A stretch of 39,924 bases of DNA. Origin: Deltaproteobacteria bacterium (GTDB lineage Bacteria; Myxococcota; SpSt-1050; JACRCP01). The stretch's first letter is position 1. Every line of letters begins with the position of its first letter. Location of the stretch: positions 1 through 39,924 of the forward strand of contig JACRCP010000390.1 of the NCBI GenBank assembly GCA_016218965.1, written 5' to 3'. The notes below the pieces were generated by a model. The model saw nothing but the letters and a program-made list of their open reading frames with translations, ran no database searches and had not been told where the DNA came from. Positions 35,553 to 39,924 of this stretch are shown piece after piece. A program made the translations under genes and the position numbers.

Positions 35553-35583
35553 AAGGATGAAGGATGAAGGACGAAGGATGAGG
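35553..35583. repeat. AAGGATG heptamer array upstream of nrdR
   Basis: AAGGATG, AAGGATG, AAGGACG and AAGGATG run from 35553 to 35580, ending AGG. It lies 19 bases before the nrdR start codon on its upstream side. Copy-number change here could alter the nrdR leader. Confidence 0.85.
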
Positions 35584-35650
35584 TCGAAAGAAGGCCTCCC
35601 GCAAGGCACCCCGAACGTCGGGACGTGAACTGTTCATCTGGCACTTCTCC

Positions 35651-36154
35651 TCACTCATGCCTCTTGCCTCTTGCCTCCCGCCTCGTTGTGACGCTGACGC
35701 CGGCCTCCGAGAACATCTCCTGCGTCAGGTCGTCCGGATACCCCGCGTCGACGACCACGTCCCGGACGCCGGCGTTGATGAGCATCTTTGCGCAAATCGA
35801 GCACGGGAGGTGCGTGCAGTAAACCGTGCCGCCCTGCGTCGAAACGCCATGGAGGGCGGCCTGGATGATGGCGTTCTGCTCGGCGTGAAGACCCCGGCAG
35901 AGTTCGTGCCTCTCACCGGAAGGGATCCCCAGTTTCTCGCGAAGGCAGCCCGCCTCGATGCAGTGTCGAACCCCCGCGGGCGCTCCGTTGTAGCCGGTCG
36001 CGACGATACGTTTTTCCCGGACAATCACGGCGCCCACCTGGCGGCGGAGGCATGTCGAGCGCGTGGCCGCGAGCCGCGCAAAGCTCATGAAATACTCGTC
36101 CCACCCCGGCCGCGCCGGAGCGGCGCCGTCAGCCTTGTTCTTCTTCTTCTTCAC
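35651..36154 (-). CDS. comEB: dCMP deaminase family protein (ComEB-like)
   Basis: A zinc deaminase converting dCMP to dUMP for thymidylate supply. The 167-residue product has [34 protein letters not shown] with the catalytic Glu, and [14 protein letters not shown] with the zinc cysteines. GTG 36154 is chosen because GGAG is six bases upstream; TTG 36166 is possible. The last residues, [10 protein letters not shown], are coded by a GCCTC heptamer array (35659-35686) and are probably a repeat-derived tail. It lies between rpiB and nrdR, as in many deltaproteobacteria. Confidence 0.92.
   Translation of the reverse strand: MKKKKNKADGAAPARPGWDEYFMSFARLAATRSTCLRRQVGAVIVREKRIVATGYNGAPAGVRHCIEAGCLREKLGIPSGERHELCRGLHAEQNAIIQAALHGVSTQGGTVYCTHLPCSICAKMLINAGVRDVVVDAGYPDDLTQEMFSEAGVSVTTRREARGKRHE
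35659..35686. repeat. GCCTCNN heptamer array in the 3' end of comEB
   Basis: GCCTCTT, GCCTCTT, GCCTCCC and GCCTCGT. On the coding (minus) strand they read as AAGAGGC-type units and encode the basic C-terminal tail. Confidence 0.85.
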
Positions 36155-36176
36155 GCGCCGCTCCAAATCCCAAATC

Positions 36177-36629
36177 CTAAATCTGGTTTTTGGTCTTCTC
36201 GATCTCCAAGATTTTGTCCACGCGCCGGCGGTGCCGGCCCTCCGAAAACTCGGTCGAGAAGAACTCCTTGACTATGCCGACCGCCATGTCCACGCCAAGG
36301 ACGCGCGCGCCCAGGCACAGGACGTTGGCGTCGTTGTGGCTCCGCGCCATCCGCGCCACGAACTCGTTGGCGCACAGCGCCGCGCGGACGCCCCTGAACT
36401 TGTTGGCCGTGATACTCATCCCGATCCCCGACCCGCAAATGAGCACTCCCCGCGCGTACGTGCCGGTCGAAACACCGCGCGCCACCGCCGCGGCGAAGTC
36501 GGGGTAGTCCACCGACGTCGTATTCGTAGGACCGAGGTCGTCCACGTCGTACCCGTGTTCGCGGAGCCAGCCGCGAATCTCGTCCTTGAGCACTATCCCG
36601 GCATGGTCGCTTGCAATAGCCGTCTTCAT
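36177..36629 (-). CDS. rpiB: Ribose 5-phosphate isomerase B
   Basis: It interconverts ribose 5-phosphate and ribulose 5-phosphate in the pentose phosphate pathway. The 150-residue product has ASDHAG at the start, [10 protein letters not shown], and the catalytic [22 protein letters not shown] loop, with [19 protein letters not shown] 36629 gives the standard N-terminus and lies eight bases after the acpP stop. In Geobacter-like genomes fabF lies between acpP and rpiB; it is absent here. Confidence 0.96.
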   Translation of the reverse strand: MKTAIASDHAGIVLKDEIRGWLREHGYDVDDLGPTNTTSVDYPDFAAAVARGVSTGTYARGVLICGSGIGMSITANKFRGVRAALCANEFVARMARSHNDANVLCLGARVLGVDMAVGIVKEFFSTEFSEGRHRRRVDKILEIEKTKNQI

Positions 36630-36637
36630 GGCCTGCC

Positions 36638-36874
36638 TCACTGCACCGCGTGCTGGCGGATGTAGTTCGTGACGTCCTGGACCGTCTTGAGGTTCTCGAC
36701 GTCCTCGTCGGGAATCTCGATCTTGAACTCCTCCTCCATCGCCATCACGAGCTCCACGATGTCAAGCGAATCCGCGCCGAGGTCCTCGACAAACGACGCC
36801 TGGGGCGTGACCTCCTCCTCGTCGACGCCGAGCTGCTCGATGATGATGGCCTTGATCTTCTGCTCTATCGACAT
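36638..36874 (-). CDS. acpP: Acyl carrier protein
   Basis: A 78-residue carrier of growing fatty-acyl chains. The phosphopantetheine site is Ser in [19 protein letters not shown], and the product has the usual acidic four-helix composition. GGAGG precedes ATG 36874. It lies downstream of fabG by 24 bases, the normal order. Confidence 0.98.
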   Translation of the reverse strand: MSIEQKIKAIIIEQLGVDEEEVTPQASFVEDLGADSLDIVELVMAMEEEFKIEIPDEDVENLKTVQDVTNYIRQHAVQ

Positions 36875-36898
36875 CGCACCCTCCACTGTTGCACCATG

Positions 36899-37648
36899 TC
36901 ACATGTAGAGCCCGCCGTTGACCCGGATGACCGCCCCGGTCACGTACGAGGCCCCCTCCGACACGAGAAAACCGACCGCATGCGCCACGTCGTCGGGCGT
37001 TCCGAACCTGGCCGCAGGGATTCGCGCTAGCACCGCCTCCCGCGCCTTCTCCGAAAGACGGCCGGTCTGGCCGGCGTCGATGAAGCCGGGGGACACGGCG
37101 TTGACCGTGATGCCCCGCCCCGCCACTTCGGCCGCGAGCGCTCGCGTGAGCCCCAGAAGCCCCGCCTTCGCGGCCGCGTAGGCCGTCTGGCCGGCGTTCC
37201 CGGCCTCGCCGACGATCGAGGCGATGTTCACGACCCGCCCCCACCGCCCTTTGAGCATCCGGGCGATCGCCGCGCGCGCGCAACGGTACGCCCCGCCGAG
37301 ATCGGCGTCAAGAACTTCGCCAAGCTCCTTGTCACGCGTGCGGAGCAGGAGCTTGTCGAGCGTCGTGCCCGCATTGTTCACGAGCACGTGGACGCCGCCG
37401 AGCGACGCGGCGATGGCGTCGAAGGCGGCCTCGACCGCCTCGCCGTCCCGCACGTCGAAACCGAACTGCTCCGCCCGGCCGCCCCGAGCAACGATCCCCG
37501 CCGCGATCTCCCGCGCCCGTTCGGCCCCCCCGCGGTAACACACGGCAACCACCGCCCCGTCGGCCGCCAACATGCGCGCAATCGCCCCGCCGATGGCGCC
37601 GGAGCCCCCGGTGACGACCGCCACCCTCCCGTCGAGCGGACCGGCCAC
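36899..37648 (-). CDS. fabG: 3-oxoacyl-[acyl-carrier-protein] reductase
   Basis: An NADPH-dependent reductase of the fatty-acid elongation cycle. The 249-residue short-chain dehydrogenase has GGSGAIGG (14-21), NNAGTT, a catalytic Ser/Tyr/Lys set in NIASIVGEAGNAGQTAYAAAKAG, and NAVSPGFIDAG. The start is GTG 37648, overlapping by one base the stop of the lipoprotein gene ahead. Frame-open sequence upstream of this lies inside that gene and is not real. fabG normally follows fabD directly. Confidence 0.94.
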   Translation of the reverse strand: MAGPLDGRVAVVTGGSGAIGGAIARMLAADGAVVAVCYRGGAERAREIAAGIVARGGRAEQFGFDVRDGEAVEAAFDAIAASLGGVHVLVNNAGTTLDKLLLRTRDKELGEVLDADLGGAYRCARAAIARMLKGRWGRVVNIASIVGEAGNAGQTAYAAAKAGLLGLTRALAAEVAGRGITVNAVSPGFIDAGQTGRLSEKAREAVLARIPAARFGTPDDVAHAVGFLVSEGASYVTGAVIRVNGGLYM

Positions 37649-37977
37649 TACGGGTTTTCCGCCGGCTCGGACCCTGTTGTGATCTGGCCGGTGGTCTCGT
37701 CGCACTCGCCGTCCAGGAACGGGTCGGCGAGCGAGTCGTCGTGCTCGCACTTGTTCATGTCCAGGCCGCAGATCGCCGCCTCGCCGTTGGGGCACACGAG
37801 GTCCCAGTTCTGGCAATCCATTCGTGCCCTGTCGGTGCTCTGACCGTAGAGCGCGCAGAACTTCTCGTGGCACGAGGCGATCTCGTCCGCCGCGTCCTTG
37901 CACCTATCGGTGCACGCCGGCAGAAAAAACGTTGCCGCACACAGAACCAAGAGGAAGAGCGCCATCGGACTTCGCAT
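37648..37977 (-). CDS. Small Cys-rich lipoprotein inside the fab cluster
   Basis: A 109-residue predicted lipoprotein: MRSPMALFLLVLCAATFFLPAC gives the lipobox LPAC (Cys22). A Cys-rich mature part follows (CTDRCKDAADEIASC, KFCALYG, DCQNWDLVCPNG, CGLDMNKCEH, GECDETTG) with many acidic residues. I do not recognise a family. GGAG lies seven to eight bases before ATG 37977. It begins 23 bases after the fabD stop and overlaps fabG by one base, so it belongs to the operon. Its presence between fabD and fabG is unusual. Confidence 0.7.
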   Translation of the reverse strand: MRSPMALFLLVLCAATFFLPACTDRCKDAADEIASCHEKFCALYGQSTDRARMDCQNWDLVCPNGEAAICGLDMNKCEHDDSLADPFLDGECDETTGQITTGSEPAENP

Positions 37978-38000
37978 GTCGGGTCTCCTTGCGCAAACCG

Positions 38001-38957
38001 TCAACGAAAATCGGAAAGCATCCGCGCCGCGCGATCCACGTCCCCGGGCCGCCCGACGCTTGACACCACCGCCTTGGGATCTATCTTTTTGACCAGTCCG
38101 GACAGCACCGTGCCGGGTCCCACCTCGACGTACGCCTTGACCCCCGCCGCGGCCATGCACCGGACCGACTCGGCCCAGCGCACGGGGCTTGTCATGTGCG
38201 GGCGAAGGGCCGCTCGCACTCCGGCCCCGCTTTTGACCTGCGAGCCGAGGACGTTTGAGACAACAGGGACGCTCGGGTCCGAAAACGGGACCCCGTCAAG
38301 GACCCTTTCGAAGACCGCCGAAGCCCCGGCCATCAGCGGCGAGTGAAATGCGCCGGCAACCCGCAGCCGCACGACTTTTTTGGCGCCGTTTCCCTCCGAA
38401 AAGGCAATGAACCGTTCGACCGCGTCGAGAGAACCCGAGACGACGACCTGATCGTCGGAGTTGACGTTGGCGACCCACAACGCGCCATCGAGGCCCGCCC
38501 GCGTGATCGCGGCCCCGATTTCCGCGCAGCTCCGCCCGATCACCGCGGCCATCCCGCCCCGCGTCCCGTTCCCGGCCTCGTCCATCAGCCTGCCTCGCTC
38601 GGCGACCAGCCGCACACCGTCCTCCAGCCCCAATGACCCGGCGGCGTGAAGCGCCGAAAACTCGCCAAGAGAGTGGCCCGCGACGCAGGCGGCGTCCGGG
38701 ATACCGGCCTCACGGAGGGCGGCAAGCACGGCAGTTTCGGCCGTGAAGAGCGCGGGCTGTGCGACGGCGGTCGACGAGAGCGACTCGGCGTTCCCGGAAA
38801 AACAAAGCGCCGCTGTGTCACGCCCGAGCGCCGCCGAGGCGCGGGAGAACACGTCCCGCGCCGCTGCCGACACCTCGAAAATCTCGCGGCACATGCCGGG
38901 TCGGTGGGACCCCTGGCCTGGAAAGAGAAGCGCGAACGACATCGCGGGCACGCTCAC
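38001..38957 (-). CDS. fabD: Malonyl-CoA-acyl carrier protein transacylase
   Basis: It moves malonyl from CoA to acyl carrier protein. The 318-residue product has [11 protein letters not shown], the nucleophile motif GHSLGE (Ser96) and [10 protein letters not shown] with the catalytic His. GTG 38957 overlaps the rpmF stop (GTGA); ATG 38942 is an equally plausible start. It directly follows rpmF: plsX and fabH, usually between them, are absent. The small lipoprotein gene follows it. Confidence 0.95.
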   Translation of the reverse strand: MSVPAMSFALLFPGQGSHRPGMCREIFEVSAAARDVFSRASAALGRDTAALCFSGNAESLSSTAVAQPALFTAETAVLAALREAGIPDAACVAGHSLGEFSALHAAGSLGLEDGVRLVAERGRLMDEAGNGTRGGMAAVIGRSCAEIGAAITRAGLDGALWVANVNSDDQVVVSGSLDAVERFIAFSEGNGAKKVVRLRVAGAFHSPLMAGASAVFERVLDGVPFSDPSVPVVSNVLGSQVKSGAGVRAALRPHMTSPVRWAESVRCMAAAGVKAYVEVGPGTVLSGLVKKIDPKAVVSSVGRPGDVDRAARMLSDFR

Positions 38958-39136
38958 TCTTCTTCTATGTGCACAACCTCCCTGCCCTTGTACTGGCCGC
39001 AGCTCGGGCAGGCGTGGTGCGGTAGCATCGGTTCCATGCAGTTGGGGCAGGTCACATATGTGACCGCTGTTGCCTTCCAGTGGGCCCGGCGGTTATCTCG
39101 GCGGGCGCGCGACTTTTTTCGTTTTGGGAGTGCCAC
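38954..39136 (-). CDS. rpmF: 50S ribosomal protein L32
   Basis: A 60-residue L32 with [32 protein letters not shown] and the second pair [16 protein letters not shown], so the zinc-binding cysteines are intact. GTG 39136 has a strong GAAAGGAG six bases upstream. It lies directly after yceD, overlapping its end by 43 bases. Confidence 0.97.
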   Translation of the reverse strand: MALPKRKKSRARRDNRRAHWKATAVTYVTCPNCMEPMLPHHACPSCGQYKGREVVHIEEE

Positions 39137-39710
39137 GTTCGACTCCTTTCAGGACAGTTGGCGCGGTTGATGAAACTTTTGCCCTAAGGGCCGCCGCAAG
39201 CGGCGACTCCACTCGTTTCGAAGGGCATCCGCAGGGGCCACCGTTTAGGTTTTTCCCGCACGACGGGCAGAGCCCCCGGCAATCGGGCGTGCACGTCGGG
39301 GCCATCGGGAGGCTCAGAAGCAGGTTGTCGCGAACAACACCGTCGAGCTCGACTACCGGCCCTTCAAAAAAAAGGTTTTCCCCTTCCTGGTCCTCGCCGC
39401 CTTGGGTCCCCTCCTTCTCCGTTTTGGCCCCCGCTTCGGGAGCGCGTTTTGCGAACAACACGGTGAAAGGGACCTCGAAACGCTCGGTGAGCGCCGAGAG
39501 GCAGCGAGAACACTCGGCGCCCATTTTCGCGCTCACCGTGCCCCGGACGAGCACGTCGCGTCCGACAAGCTCGGCCCTGATCGATGCCCGCCCGTCCCCG
39601 ATGGGGCGAAACACCGCCCCATCGCCCAGTCCGTCCGAGATCTCCGCGGCGGGGAGCGGCTCGTCAAGCTCGAGCCCGTCAGGGCCTATTTCCTCAACCT
39701 TGATGAACAC
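39093..39710 (-). CDS. yceD: YceD/DUF177 family protein
   Basis: A 205-residue protein of the DUF177 family, which precedes rpmF in most bacteria and has been linked to 23S rRNA maturation or accumulation. [17 protein letters not shown] and the C-terminal zinc-finger-like [23 protein letters not shown] are diagnostic. GTG 39710 has GGAG eight bases upstream. The last 30 residues (from [10 protein letters not shown]) look like a run-on beyond the usual end and are coded across the rpmF start, an overlap of 44 bases. Confidence 0.9.
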   Translation of the reverse strand: MFIKVEEIGPDGLELDEPLPAAEISDGLGDGAVFRPIGDGRASIRAELVGRDVLVRGTVSAKMGAECSRCLSALTERFEVPFTVLFAKRAPEAGAKTEKEGTQGGEDQEGENLFFEGPVVELDGVVRDNLLLSLPMAPTCTPDCRGLCPSCGKNLNGGPCGCPSKRVESPLAAALRAKVSSTAPTVLKGVERGTPKTKKVARPPR

Positions 39711-39743
39711 TTCGGCCGCTCCAACCCATCCGCCGGAGGCGCT

Positions 39744-39771
39744 AGTATATGTAAAAGTCCCCGCGAGTCAA
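39744..39771 (-). promoter_or_regulatory. Promoter of the yceD-rpmF-fab operon
   Basis: On the minus strand TTGACT (39766-39771) and TATACT (39744-39749) are 16 bases apart. It lies 34 bases before the yceD start. The remaining 150 bases to the window end hold no gene that I can support. Confidence 0.65.
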
Positions 39772-39924
39772 GGAAGCAAAGTAACGAGCTATTCGCGCTG
39801 TAGCGTTTTTTTCGAGGCGGACAGGGGTTGGGGCAGGCCGGGATTCTCTGATAGAGCGTCTTCTCACCACATGAAGCCCGCAGTTGGAGCAGATCGACGG
39901 CTTTCACCGTGTTTCGAGCACACC

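Noticed and set aside
35553..35686. CRISPR-like repeats
   Set aside because: Units are 7 bases and directly adjacent without spacers; they are simple tandem arrays.
39836..39924. Possible tRNA or protein fragment at the right edge
   Set aside because: No cloverleaf, no T-loop consensus and no recognised peptide on either strand.

Overview
This is a GC-rich bacterial chromosome segment. It is densely coded and mostly housekeeping, interrupted by accessory islets. Several features point to a deltaproteobacterial or myxococcal-type lineage, probably a little-studied one. These are the yceD-rpmF-fabD-fabG-acpP-rpiB-comEB-nrdR-ribD gene order, lipoproteins with Cys-rich 'GKECGDDGCGG' repeats, and a secreted protein with the 'GCDSVSCLVELAGALGVD' block. 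I cannot place it further from sequence alone.

Layout. 1-141 is the 3' end of a group II intron, followed by a good promoter and a nucleotide-sugar dehydrogenase. 1.9-3.7 kb holds a palindromic-repeat pair, a small basic protein and rmuC. 3.8-7.2 kb is an accessory patch: a tag gene with an internal deletion, three small conserved hypothetical genes, VapBC, a TruC-like pseudouridine synthase, and a RelE-like toxin killed by one stop codon next to an intact Phd-type antitoxin. 7.4-14.2 kb carries an MFS transporter, an FG-GAP/ASPIC secreted protein, a SAM hydrolase (DUF62), an ECF sigma/anti-sigma pair and a divergent Cys-rich lipoprotein.

At 14.2-21.0 kb glyQ and glyS, normally adjacent, are separated by about 3.7 kb. 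The insert has a DUF4258/YgiT-zinc-finger toxin-antitoxin pair, a PD-(D/E)XK-type nuclease and a CbbX-like AAA+ ATPase with a zinc ribbon at each end. The nuclease and ATPase genes have clearly lower GC than the flanks. A MazF-type pair follows glyS. This split is my main candidate for an undescribed, defence-like system.

21.7-30.3 kb is central metabolism and stress response: pyruvate phosphate dikinase, NAD-malic enzyme, bifunctional RelA/SpoT, RidA, and a phosphofructokinase whose residues predict pyrophosphate use. 30.3-33.6 kb encodes envelope proteins (a CsgG-like secreted protein, MlaC, a TolC-like protein). 33.9-39.7 kb is a long minus-strand run read from a strong promoter at about 39.75 kb. 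It makes acyl-carrier protein and fatty-acid initiation/reduction enzymes, L32, ribose-5-phosphate isomerase, dCMP deaminase, NrdR and RibD. A small lipoprotein gene sits inside the fab cluster, and plsX, fabH, fabF and glyA are missing from their usual places.

Two genome-wide habits show through. Degenerate 7- to 15-base tandem arrays occur in gaps and inside gene ends. Several genes have a -10 box 6-8 bases before the start codon and no ribosome binding site, which suggests leaderless messages. Four toxin-antitoxin modules, one of them broken, lie within 17 kb.
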